From NCBI GenBank assembly GCA_016206815.1, contig JACQQT010000099.1, positions 1 to 11,017 of the forward strand: a stretch of DNA of 11,017 nucleotides, in the 5' to 3' direction. The stretch comes from Candidatus Omnitrophota bacterium (GTDB lineage: Bacteria; Omnitrophota; Omnitrophia; Omnitrophales; Danuiimicrobiaceae). Made by a program: the position numbers and the translations under genes. Below the pieces are notes generated by a model that saw nothing but the letters and a program-made list of their open reading frames with translations, made no database searches and was not told the DNA's origin. Positions 1-6,156 of this stretch are shown here, one piece after another (positions within the stretch are counted from its first letter, which is position 1; the number at the start of each line of letters is the position of its first letter).

Positions 1-221
1 ACCATTCTGCCGGCAAGATGCAAAATGGTACCGTCGCCCCCCAGGCACACACACAAATCAGATCCGGCAATGATTTTTTCAATGGGAATTTCGGCTTCAT
101 CCAATACTTGAACGTTCCGTCTGAGAAGCCACTGGCGCAATGCGTCGCGAAGTTGCGCCGCATTGGGTTTGGTGGGATTGGTAATAATACCAACGCGGCG
201 GACGGATGATAAACTTGTCAT
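1..221 (-). CDS. nadK: NAD kinase, N-terminal part (3' end beyond window)
   Basis: NAD kinase phosphorylates NAD to NADP in the cytoplasm and so feeds NADPH-dependent biosynthesis. The visible 73 codons begin MTSLSSVRRVGIITNP, a typical opening beta strand, and end with LGGDGTILHLAGRM. The GGDGT loop is the nucleotide-binding and catalytic signature of the NadK/diacylglycerol-kinase-like fold. The reading frame is open to the window edge. The ATG at 221 lies only 4 bases after the dxs stop codon, with no clear Shine-Dalgarno sequence, so translation is probably coupled to dxs. The dxs-nadK order fits a shared transcript. The next enzyme of the isoprenoid pathway after Dxs (Dxr) uses NADPH, which makes the pairing sensible but proves nothing. 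Identity is secure from the GGDGT motif together with the N-terminal pattern; the C-terminal half cannot be judged. Confidence 0.9.
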   Translation of the reverse strand, partial: MTSLSSVRRVGIITNPTKPNAAQLRDALRQWLLRRNVQVLDEAEIPIEKIIAGSDLCVCLGGDGTILHLAGRM

Positions 222-225
222 CGGC

Positions 226-2139
226 CTACGTGGGAATTTCTTGGCTCAGGTGAGTGCCGGACCGTATTGTTTCCAACATGGTCTTTGCCATTTTCTCACT
301 GGATAAACCAAACCTCTCCAGCAGCTTTTCGCGGGAACCGTGTTCGATAAATTCGTTGGGAAGCGCAAACCGCCTCACTTGAACGTCCCGAATATCCTTC
401 CGCTCCAGAAACTCGAGCACCTTTGAACCAAAACCGCCTCGAAGCACATGTTCCTCAACGGTAAACAGGAACCGGGTTTTTTGGACGGTTTCCAAAATTA
501 ATTTTTCATCCAAGGGTTGTGCAAAGCGGAGATTCAGAATCGTTGCTTCGATCCCCTCAGAAGCCAACAACTCCGCCGTTTTCAGACAGGGTTCGATCAT
601 GCTTCCCAAAGTCAAAATGGCCAAATCGCCTCCTTCTCTCAAAACTTCCCCCTCCCCAATTTCAAAGAGTTTGGTCGGACCCTTGGCCCCCAAAGGAATG
701 ATGCCTCTCGGATAACGAATCGTAAATAGGTGGGGATAATCAACGCCCAACTTCAACATCTGGAATAATTCTGCGCTATCCTTGGGTGCTCCGATCACGG
801 CATTGGGAATATGGCCCAAATAACTGATATCAAAAACACCGTTGTGGGTCGCCCCATCCGCGCCGACCAAACCGGCTCGATCCATACAAATGGTAACGTT
901 CAACCTTTGGAGCGCAACATCGTGGATCAGCTGATCCTGAGAACGCTGTAAGAAAGTGGAATAAATCGCACAGACCGGCTTCAAACCGCCCTTCGCCAGC
1001 GCGCCCGCAAACGTGACGGCATGCTGCTCCGCGATTCCGACATCAAAAAACCGATCCGGAAACTCCTTCGCAAATTTGTCCAATCCGGTTCCGGACGGCA
1101 TCGCGGCAGTAATCGCTACAATCTTCTGATCTTCGCGCGCAAGCTGCGTAATGGCTTGAGAAAAAGCCTGCGTATACGTCATTTCGCCTTCTTTTTTGGC
1201 CTCAGACGGGCTTTTGATTTTCGCGCCGGTTTTGATGTCAAACGGCGTCACCCCATGCAAACACTCGGCGTCTTTTTCGGCAAACTCATAACCTTTCCCT
1301 TTTTGAGTCACAATATGAAGCAAACACAGATCGTTAATCTTCGTGATATTATCAATCGTTTTCACCAGCCCCGTCACGTCATGGCCGTTCACCGGACCGA
1401 AATATCGAAAACCCAACTCCTCAAAAATGATCCCCGGCACCAACAAATGTTTGAAACTCTCAAAACCGTAATCGGCAAGTCTTCGCAAGCGCGGGAAATG
1501 TCTGAGTTTTTTCTCCACCTCAGCCCGAATCCGGTTGTACAACGGATTCGTAATGACCTGATTCAAATATTTGCTGATAGCGCCCACGTTTTTTGAAATC
1601 GACATTTCATTGTCATTCAAAATAATCAGCATCCGCGTTCCCAACTGCCCCGCATTGTTTAACGCTTCATAGGCCAACCCTCCGGTGAGGCCGCCGTCGC
1701 CCACCACCGTCACCACTTTTTCGTCTCCGCCCGTTAGATCCCGCGCTACGGCAAGACCCAATCCTTGAGAAATCGCGGTGCAAGCGTGCCCGACGATAAA
1801 TTGATCGTGCGGGCTTTCAAACGGAGACGGAAAACCGCTTAACCCATCCGCCTGACGAATGGTATTCAACCGGTCCCGCCTGCCGGTAATCATTTTGTGA
1901 ACATAGGCTTGATGCCCGACGTCCCAGCAAATTTTATCGTGAGGCGAACGAAGCACATAGTGAAGCGCTACATTTAATTCTACGCCGCCGAGACTTGCAC
2001 CGAGATGCCCGCCTGTTTTCGAAATGGTTTCAATCAAAAAGGTGCGGTACTCTTGGCACACCTTGGGTAATTCCAAAAGCGGAACCCGCTTGAGATCGTC
2101 CGGAGAATTAATTTGGCCGATATATTTGAATTGATTCAT
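226..2139 (-). CDS. dxs: 1-deoxy-D-xylulose-5-phosphate synthase
   Basis: This thiamine-diphosphate enzyme condenses pyruvate with glyceraldehyde 3-phosphate to DXP, the first step of the MEP isoprenoid pathway, and also feeds thiamine and pyridoxal synthesis. At 637 aa it is full length (E. coli 620). Landmarks are GGHLG (H45), WDVGHQAYVHK (H76, H81), the ThDP/Mg motif GDGGLTGG at 147-154 leading to LNDNEMSIS (N175), and HIVTQKGKGYEFAEKD at 275-290. The central pyrimidine-like domain has FDVGIAEQHAVTF with catalytic E371, AIYSTFLQR, and DRAGLVGADGATH with H432. RYPRG follows, then the C-terminal transketolase domain. A small variation is VGHACTAIS where the common form is VGHSSTSIS. The gene lies 40 bases after the ispA-like gene and 4 before nadK. 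The ATG at 2139 has no convincing Shine-Dalgarno, but no upstream alternative exists and the N-terminus matches the family. Confidence 0.97.
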   Translation of the reverse strand: MNQFKYIGQINSPDDLKRVPLLELPKVCQEYRTFLIETISKTGGHLGASLGGVELNVALHYVLRSPHDKICWDVGHQAYVHKMITGRRDRLNTIRQADGLSGFPSPFESPHDQFIVGHACTAISQGLGLAVARDLTGGDEKVVTVVGDGGLTGGLAYEALNNAGQLGTRMLIILNDNEMSISKNVGAISKYLNQVITNPLYNRIRAEVEKKLRHFPRLRRLADYGFESFKHLLVPGIIFEELGFRYFGPVNGHDVTGLVKTIDNITKINDLCLLHIVTQKGKGYEFAEKDAECLHGVTPFDIKTGAKIKSPSEAKKEGEMTYTQAFSQAITQLAREDQKIVAITAAMPSGTGLDKFAKEFPDRFFDVGIAEQHAVTFAGALAKGGLKPVCAIYSTFLQRSQDQLIHDVALQRLNVTICMDRAGLVGADGATHNGVFDISYLGHIPNAVIGAPKDSAELFQMLKLGVDYPHLFTIRYPRGIIPLGAKGPTKLFEIGEGEVLREGGDLAILTLGSMIEPCLKTAELLASEGIEATILNLRFAQPLDEKLILETVQKTRFLFTVEEHVLRGGFGSKVLEFLERKDIRDVQVRRFALPNEFIEHGSREKLLERFGLSSEKMAKTMLETIRSGTHLSQEIPT

Positions 2140-2143
2140 GGGC

Positions 2144-2174
2144 TAAAACGTGCGGGAATGACAATGTTCGCACA
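2144..2174 (-). terminator. Weak hairpin with short U run between ispA-like gene and dxs
   Basis: On the transcript, five Watson-Crick pairs (GUGCG with CGCAC) plus one flanking G-U pair enclose a 14-base loop, and UUUUA follows immediately. The dxs start codon comes four bases later. The stem is short and the U run has only four bases, so this would be a weak terminator or attenuator at best. It could equally act on dxs initiation, where no Shine-Dalgarno is visible, or be chance. Confidence 0.2.
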
Positions 2175-2179
2175 CGGGT

Positions 2180-3031
2180 TTAATTCCTATCTCGGCCGCG
2201 GTCTAAAACAAAATCCGTCATTTGGATTAAGTGTAAATTCTGGTCGAAACCTTTTAATGCTCTCTTAGCTTTTGCGATCGCTTCGCGGGCTTTTTCTCGC
2301 GCTTCGTGGGCACTCATCAAGCGCAGGTAACCATCGGCATCCAGTATATCATCTACGATTTGGAAAGCGAATCCCAAATATTCGCCGAATTTAAGGATGT
2401 GGGCTTCCGTTTTTGGATCCGCCCCGGCCACAATTGCCCCCGCCAAACAGCTTATTTTAATCATCTGGCCTGTCTTCTGAATGTGAATTGCATCCAGTGC
2501 CGGAAGATCCAAATCGCGGCCTGCCGCAAAAAGATCCATCACTTGCCCGCCCACCATTCCAAAGGTACCTGCCGCTAGCGCCAGCCGGGTGAGCAAACGG
2601 TGTACTTTCTTGCTGTCTCGAAGCTCTCCCAGCAGATGAAACGCTTGCGTCAGGAGCGCGTCCCCTGCCAAAAGCGCAATTGCTTCGCCAAATTTTTTGT
2701 GGCAAGTCGGCTGCCCGCGCCTTAATTCATCGTTATCCATGCATGGCAAGTCATCGTGAACCAACGAATAAGCATGGATCAATTCGATCGCGCAAGCCGG
2801 AATCAGCGCTTCTTTCGGATCACCCCCCAGCATATCAGAAACCGCTAAACACAACAGCGGGCGGATTCGTTTTCCTCCGTTTAAGACGGAATAACGCATG
2901 GCTTCATGGATTTTGCTGAGGTGCTGTGAAGGTTTCGGCAAAAACCGATCCAACGCCTGCTCAATTTTTGCCGCATGCTTTTTAAAATAAGGGCTCGTTA
3001 GTTTAGAGTAAAAGTTCATTCCCCGCCGCAT
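2180..3031 (-). CDS. ispA: Polyprenyl (farnesyl/geranylgeranyl-type) diphosphate synthase, short form
   Basis: This trans-prenyltransferase joins isopentenyl diphosphate to allylic diphosphates, giving precursors for undecaprenyl carriers and quinones. In the 283-aa frame, NGGKRIRP is at 51-58, the first Asp-rich motif DDLPCMD at 93-99 (with LRRG after it), GDALL at 123-127, the KTG motif at 186-188 and the second Asp-rich motif DDILD at 217-221. The first Asp-rich motif has the four-residue gap (DDxxxxD) typical of bacterial FPP/GGPP synthases; product length cannot be assigned. Oddly, DDILDADG runs straight into YLRLMSAHEAREKAREA. The usual loop of about 19 residues with the GK..G.D....K.T pattern, including a diphosphate-binding Lys, is absent. 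The start is uncertain: ATG at 3031 overlaps xseB by 29 bases, while the ATG at 3019 (MNFYSK) overlaps by 17. The gene sits between xseB and dxs, the classic xseB-ispA-dxs order. Confidence 0.88.
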   Translation of the reverse strand: MRRGMNFYSKLTSPYFKKHAAKIEQALDRFLPKPSQHLSKIHEAMRYSVLNGGKRIRPLLCLAVSDMLGGDPKEALIPACAIELIHAYSLVHDDLPCMDNDELRRGQPTCHKKFGEAIALLAGDALLTQAFHLLGELRDSKKVHRLLTRLALAAGTFGMVGGQVMDLFAAGRDLDLPALDAIHIQKTGQMIKISCLAGAIVAGADPKTEAHILKFGEYLGFAFQIVDDILDADGYLRLMSAHEAREKAREAIAKAKRALKGFDQNLHLIQMTDFVLDRGRDRN

Positions 3032-3296
3032 CCGAATCTTGAACCGGACTTTTCGTTTTTTTACGTTCCTTTTTTCGCGGACTTTTTGCGTCCTCCGCGC
3101 TTGTATTCAACGCCTTCGTTAGGGTCTCGATCTTTGTTTCGGCCTCAGTCAATTTTTGGGTGCAGAGACGAGAAAGCTTGACGCCTTCTTCGTATTTCTT
3201 GAGCGCGTCCTCAAGCGGCATATTGCCGCTTTCTAAATCTTCAACGATTTTCTCAAGCTGCTCCATCGCTTTGTCAAACTTTAACTCAGACTCCAT
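3003..3296 (-). CDS. xseB: Exonuclease VII small subunit
   Basis: Small subunit of exonuclease VII, which degrades single-stranded DNA from both ends; several small subunits coat the extended helical tail of XseA. The first 65 or so residues are diagnostic: FDKAMEQLEKIVEDLESGNMPLEDALKKYEEGVKL, a two-helix hairpin. At 97 aa it is longer than the E. coli protein (80 aa) because of a charged, Lys-rich, probably disordered tail (SPRKKERKKTKSP and onward). The last codons overlap the start of the ispA-like gene. The start at 3296 is well supported: a strong AGGAG (3304-3308) lies 7 bases upstream, inside the end of xseA. The ATG is 2 bases after the xseA stop, consistent with coupled synthesis of the two subunits. 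Confidence 0.95.
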   Translation of the reverse strand: MESELKFDKAMEQLEKIVEDLESGNMPLEDALKKYEEGVKLSRLCTQKLTEAETKIETLTKALNTSAEDAKSPRKKERKKTKSPVQDSDAAGNELLL

Positions 3297-3298
3297 GG

Positions 3299-4534
3299 CT
3301 AAACTCCTACTTCCGTAATTTTGGATTTGATTGAACCTGTTTTGACCCGCGTTAGAATCGTCTCACCTGCCTTTAACCGCTTAATTTCCTGAACCAAATT
3401 TCCTTCGTGATCGAATGTGATGCTGTAGCCGCGTTTCAAAATTCCAAGCGGGCTTAACGTTTCGAGTTTTCCCGCCAAATTCCGGAACGACTGCCTTTTC
3501 TCTTGAATGATTCCCTTCAAGTAATTCTGCATTTGCCGGAGAAGTTCGTCCGCGCGTTGAGATAATTGATGAACATAAACCAACGGCTGGCGAAAGGTAT
3601 AACTTTCCTTGAGATGATCCAGTGCCTCGCGTTTGGAGGCCAAAAGCGTCGTCATGGCGTTCTGTATGCGCTGACGGCCATGGCGAAGCCGCTCGCGAAG
3701 TTCATCCCAATTCATCACCACTTTCTCGGCGGCCGCGGTCGGCGTATGGGCCCGAAAATCAGCTACAAAATCTGCAATGGTCCAATCCACTTCATGGCCG
3801 ACTGCCGAAATCGTCGGAATATGAGACCGTGAAATGGCCCGGGCAACCGGCTCTTCGTTAAATGCCCAGAGATCTTCCAAGCTTCCTCCTCCGCGCCCGA
3901 CAATCACCACGTCCAGTCGGCCTCGCCGGTTCAATTCGTCAATGGCGTCTTCAATCTCTTGAGCGGCTCCTTCTCCCTGAACGCGAACCGGATAAAGCAG
4001 GATATGAAGTCCGTATGTTCGCAGGCGGAATATTTTGAGCATATCGTGAATGGCGGCTCCGGTGGGTGAAGTCACGATACCGATTCGCCTGGGATAAACC
4101 GGAATGGGCTTCTTCCGTTCAGCCGAAAATAATCCTTCCTTTTCAAGGCGCTCTTTCAGCTGCAAAAAGGCGAGTTGGAGTGCGCCCAATCCTTTGGGTT
4201 CCATCCGCTGGACATAGATTTGATATTGGCCCCGCTGGTCATAAACCGAGATTCGTCCAATACAAATCACCTGTAACCCATCACGAGGTTCAAACTTTAA
4301 AAATTGATTGGCATTTGCAAAAAATACGGCGCTGATTTGAGCGGATTCATCTTTTAACGTGAAATAAATATGGCCCGAGCTGTGCCGCTTAAAATTGGAC
4401 ACCTCTCCTTCAATCCAGATGGCCTGGAATTGAGATTCCAGAAGCGAACGGATCTGGCGGGTAATTTCGCTGACTTTATATATTTTTTGGGTTCCGACCC
4501 TCTCAGGAGCGAGAGGCGTCATTGAGTTTCTCAT
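3299..4534 (-). CDS. xseA: Exonuclease VII large subunit
   Basis: Catalytic subunit of exonuclease VII, an ssDNA exonuclease acting in repair and recombination. The 411-aa frame starts with an OB-fold ssDNA-binding domain (about 18-115: KVSEITRQIRSLLES, WIEGEVSNF, GHIYFTLKD). The catalytic domain follows, with GIVTSPTGAAIHD at 152-164, GRGGGSLEDLWAFN at 213-226 and SAVGHEVDWTIAD at 243-255. It ends in a helical region and a small C-terminal module (LSPLGILKRGYSIT). All family signatures are present, and length is in the usual range, somewhat shorter than E. coli XseA (456 aa). The start is ambiguous: ATG at 4534 overlaps the end of ymdB by 32 bases, and ATG at 4522 (MTPLAPERVG) by 20. Neither has a good Shine-Dalgarno, so initiation probably depends on coupling to ymdB translation. 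Confidence 0.96.
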   Translation of the reverse strand: MRNSMTPLAPERVGTQKIYKVSEITRQIRSLLESQFQAIWIEGEVSNFKRHSSGHIYFTLKDESAQISAVFFANANQFLKFEPRDGLQVICIGRISVYDQRGQYQIYVQRMEPKGLGALQLAFLQLKERLEKEGLFSAERKKPIPVYPRRIGIVTSPTGAAIHDMLKIFRLRTYGLHILLYPVRVQGEGAAQEIEDAIDELNRRGRLDVVIVGRGGGSLEDLWAFNEEPVARAISRSHIPTISAVGHEVDWTIADFVADFRAHTPTAAAEKVVMNWDELRERLRHGRQRIQNAMTTLLASKREALDHLKESYTFRQPLVYVHQLSQRADELLRQMQNYLKGIIQEKRQSFRNLAGKLETLSPLGILKRGYSITFDHEGNLVQEIKRLKAGETILTRVKTGSIKSKITEVGV

Positions 4535-5312
4535 GAATTCGTTGGATTGATTTTGCCCGGCCGGTTTGAACTTCTATTTCAATGAGAGCTCCCGAAAGCC
4601 GCACATCCTCGGAAGCAACTTCCATCGGCCCCGGCATTTGAGTTTTGAATTTATGAAGGACCTGCTCGATGTCCCGGCCCAGCACGGAACGGTAGGGTCC
4701 GCTCATCCCCAGCTCGGTCATATAGGCGGTTCCCTTCGGCAAAATCGATTCGTCTGCCGTTTGAACATGCGTATGCGTCCCGTAAACTGCGCTCACCCGG
4801 CCGTCCAAAAACCAGCCCATGGCTATTTTTTCAGACGTTGCTTCCGCATGAAAATCCACCAAAATAACAGGCGTTTGTGATTGAAGGGATTTTAAAACAG
4901 ACTCCATGGCCTGAAAAGGACAATCCACACTTTGAAGGAAAACGCGCCCCAGTAAGTTGACCACCGCTGCCTTCGCACCATTTTGTGTGGTCACAACCGT
5001 AAACCCATGTCCCGGCGTCCCTTGCGGATAATTCAGCGGCCTCAGGACGGCAGGATTTTCTTCGACTACCAAAGCAGCTTCTTTCTTCTTGAAAATATGG
5101 TCGCCTGAGGTAATAACGTCAACCCCGTTGGAAAGAAGCTCCTCAACGGTTTCGCGTGTTACGCTGGATCCGCCCGCTAAATTTTCTCCGTTCACAACCA
5201 CCAGATCAATTTCGTGCTGGAGACGGAGTTTTGGAATCAGCTTTCGACAAGCTGTGCGGCCCGGCTTTCCGACCGTATCACCAATGACCAAAACTTTCAT
5301 GAGTTCTGCCAT
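4503..5312 (-). CDS. ymdB: YmdB-family calcineurin-like metallophosphoesterase
   Basis: Member of the YmdB/TIGR00282 family. The B. subtilis member hydrolyses 2',3'-cyclic nucleotides and affects biofilm and sporulation decisions. The metal centre can be followed: GDTVG (D12), VNGEN (E43, N44), H155 in DFHAEATSEK, and GTHTH (H180, H182). The position that is normally Asn in the family's GNH motif is Asp here (SGDH, D71-H72), with the proposed catalytic His kept. It has 269 aa, against about 260 usual. The start at 5312 has AAGGGA (5317-5322) four bases upstream; an in-frame ATG at 5300 gives the more usual MKVLVIGD N-terminus but lacks a site. It follows the ygfA stop by 11 bases and overlaps xseA. 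Family membership is secure; the exact substrate here is not known. Confidence 0.93.
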   Translation of the reverse strand: MAELMKVLVIGDTVGKPGRTACRKLIPKLRLQHEIDLVVVNGENLAGGSSVTRETVEELLSNGVDVITSGDHIFKKKEAALVVEENPAVLRPLNYPQGTPGHGFTVVTTQNGAKAAVVNLLGRVFLQSVDCPFQAMESVLKSLQSQTPVILVDFHAEATSEKIAMGWFLDGRVSAVYGTHTHVQTADESILPKGTAYMTELGMSGPYRSVLGRDIEQVLHKFKTQMPGPMEVASEDVRLSGALIEIEVQTGRAKSIQRIHEKLNDASRS

Positions 5313-5323
5313 TCGATCCCTTC

Positions 5324-5893
5324 TTATCGGTTTGAAATCACGCGATCGACGGGAACATCCAAATTGCCGACCGGAGTCGCTTCAAACAACTGAAAATCAA
5401 ATGCCAAGCCGAAACGCTTGACATGACGGGGCAGCCGTTTGAGAAATCGATCGTAATATCCTTTGCCGCGCCCCAGACGGTGGCCTTCGCGATCAAACGC
5501 AAGGCCCGGTACCAACACCAAATCCAAGCGATTTAAATCAAAAGGACGGACCAAATCTCCGTGCGGCTCTAAAATTCCGTAAGCGCCCCGCACCAGATCT
5601 TTTTTCCAATCATGGATTTCGACTGAAACCAAAGTCTCATTTCTTCGATCGACCCACGGAACGACAACGCATCTTTTTTTTCCGCAAAGTTCCTTCTCAA
5701 GAAGCGGCAATGTGTCAACCTCACTCGACAAAGAAACGTAAAACATGACCGCCTTACTGCGCTTAAAATCCGGCGTTTCTTGAAGGCGTTTTGAGATCAA
5801 ATCACTTTTCAAATGCCTTGCCTCTTGAGGCTGGCCTTTCAGCTTTTCAAGAATCAACCGCCTAAATTTAGCCTTTTGATCATCAATGTCCAT
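5324..5893 (-). CDS. ygfA: 5-formyltetrahydrofolate cyclo-ligase
   Basis: Converts 5-formyl-THF to 5,10-methenyl-THF using ATP, returning stored folate to the one-carbon pool. With the ATG at 5893 it is 189 aa, normal for the family. The N-terminal helices carry KAKFRRLILEKL, followed by FYVSLSSEVDT (about 51-61) and VVVPWV. The family signature is VPGLAFDREGHRLGRGKGYYDRFL at 128-151 (Gly-rich ATP/substrate loop), and the C-terminus is DVPVDRVISNR. I chose the ATG at 5893 because AAAAGG (5902-5907) lies 8 bases upstream; an in-frame TTG at 5911 would add six residues but has no site. The gene opens the left-hand operon, directly after an intrinsic terminator, and its Shine-Dalgarno lies in the 3' arm of a possible hairpin. 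In E. coli the homologue lies behind 6S RNA; here a tRNA occupies the upstream side instead. Confidence 0.94.
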   Translation of the reverse strand: MDIDDQKAKFRRLILEKLKGQPQEARHLKSDLISKRLQETPDFKRSKAVMFYVSLSSEVDTLPLLEKELCGKKRCVVVPWVDRRNETLVSVEIHDWKKDLVRGAYGILEPHGDLVRPFDLNRLDLVLVPGLAFDREGHRLGRGKGYYDRFLKRLPRHVKRFGLAFDFQLFEATPVGNLDVPVDRVISNR

Positions 5894-5901
5894 TGTGGCT
5901 A

Positions 5902-5921
5902 CCTTTTCCAACCAGAAAAAA
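5902..5921 (-). promoter_or_regulatory. Possible hairpin sequestering the ygfA ribosome binding site
   Basis: On the transcript, the U tract of the preceding terminator (5916-5921) plus one C can pair with GAAAAGG at 5902-5908 across the loop UGGUUG (five Watson-Crick and two G-U pairs). The 3' arm contains the ygfA Shine-Dalgarno, so folding would mask it. The pairing is A/U-rich and weak. Its loop and closing bases (UUCUGGUUG) match those of the hairpin next to the tRNA. Regulatory function is inferred from position only. Confidence 0.3.
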
Positions 5922-5963
5922 TGCGGCCATCGGACACGTCGCTCCTTAGAAGTGCCGATGCCG
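5916..5963 (-). terminator. Intrinsic terminator after tRNA-Arg
   Basis: The RNA reads CGGCAUCGGCAC, a 14-base loop (5938-5951), then GUG-u-CCGAUG-g-CCG. This makes twelve G/C-rich pairs interrupted by two single-base bulges (5934 and 5927), followed by CA and six U (5921-5916). It lies between the tRNA and ygfA on their strand and is the best terminator-like structure in the window. It should end the apt/tRNA transcript. As I see no clear promoter between it and ygfA, partial read-through may supply the downstream operon. Confidence 0.65.
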
Positions 5964-5965
5964 TA

Positions 5966-5986
5966 CTTGATTCAACCAGAATCAAG
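5966..5986 (-). repeat. Perfect 8-bp hairpin abutting the tRNA 3' end
   Basis: CUUGAUUC and GAAUCAAG pair perfectly around the five-base loop UGGUU, and the first base of the stem directly follows the tRNA discriminator base. No U run follows, so it is not a standard terminator. A stable stem right after a tRNA without encoded CCA may guide or limit 3'-end processing. That role is inferred. Confidence 0.6.
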
Positions 5987-6059
5987 TGCCCCTAACTGGA
6001 CTCGAACCAGTCTCCCCGGCTTAGGAGTCCGGTGCTCTTTCCACCTGAGCTATAGGGGC
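5987..6059 (-). tRNA. tRNA-Arg (anticodon CCU)
   Basis: A 73-base cloverleaf reads AGG codons. The acceptor GCCCCTA pairs with TAGGGGC in seven perfect pairs with discriminator A. The D stem is GCTC/GAGC, the anticodon loop CTCCTAA (T33, CCT, A37), the variable loop GGAG, and the T arm ACTGG-TTCGAGT-CCAGT. The anticodon stem CCGGA/GCCGG has four pairs and an A31-G39 mismatch next to the loop. CCA is not encoded (CTT follows). It lies 97 bases after apt and is followed by a hairpin and a terminator. The other arms are intact, so I read it as functional. Confidence 0.93.
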
Positions 6060-6156
6060 GAACTACCCATTTTTTTAATTTATGACTTTCGTCCCAATAC
6101 CAACAACCCACTTCTTTTCCTTAATCCGAACGTTGGCATAGGGGCGCCAAGGGAGG

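Noticed and set aside
1021..1596. Plus-strand open frame of 191 codons inside dxs
   Set aside because: Fully antisense to conserved Dxs motifs, with no recognisable domain and no ribosome binding context.
5894..5911. TTG start for ygfA at 5911, adding six residues
   Set aside because: No Shine-Dalgarno precedes it, while the ATG at 5893 has AAAAGG at good spacing and gives a normal family N-terminus.
5894..5986. T-box or amino-acid attenuator controlling ygfA
   Set aside because: There is no T-box sequence, no specifier stem and no leader peptide, and the tRNA is itself part of the upstream transcript.
5987..6146. tRNA gene with a nearby 9-base repeat (ATAGGGGCG at 6052-6060 and 6138-6146) as an integration site
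   Set aside because: The repeat is short, involves the 5' end and not the usual 3' end of the tRNA, and nothing between the copies or nearby looks mobile.
5894..6156. 6S RNA upstream of ygfA, as in gammaproteobacteria
   Set aside because: The gap is occupied by the tRNA, hairpins and a terminator. No stretch near 180 bases is free to form the long 6S-type duplex with a central bubble.
6060..6156. Dedicated promoter for tRNA-Arg
   Set aside because: I tried several -35/-10 pairs around TTGTTG/TTGGTA and ATAAAT/TAAATT. None matched well at both elements with 16-18 base spacing.
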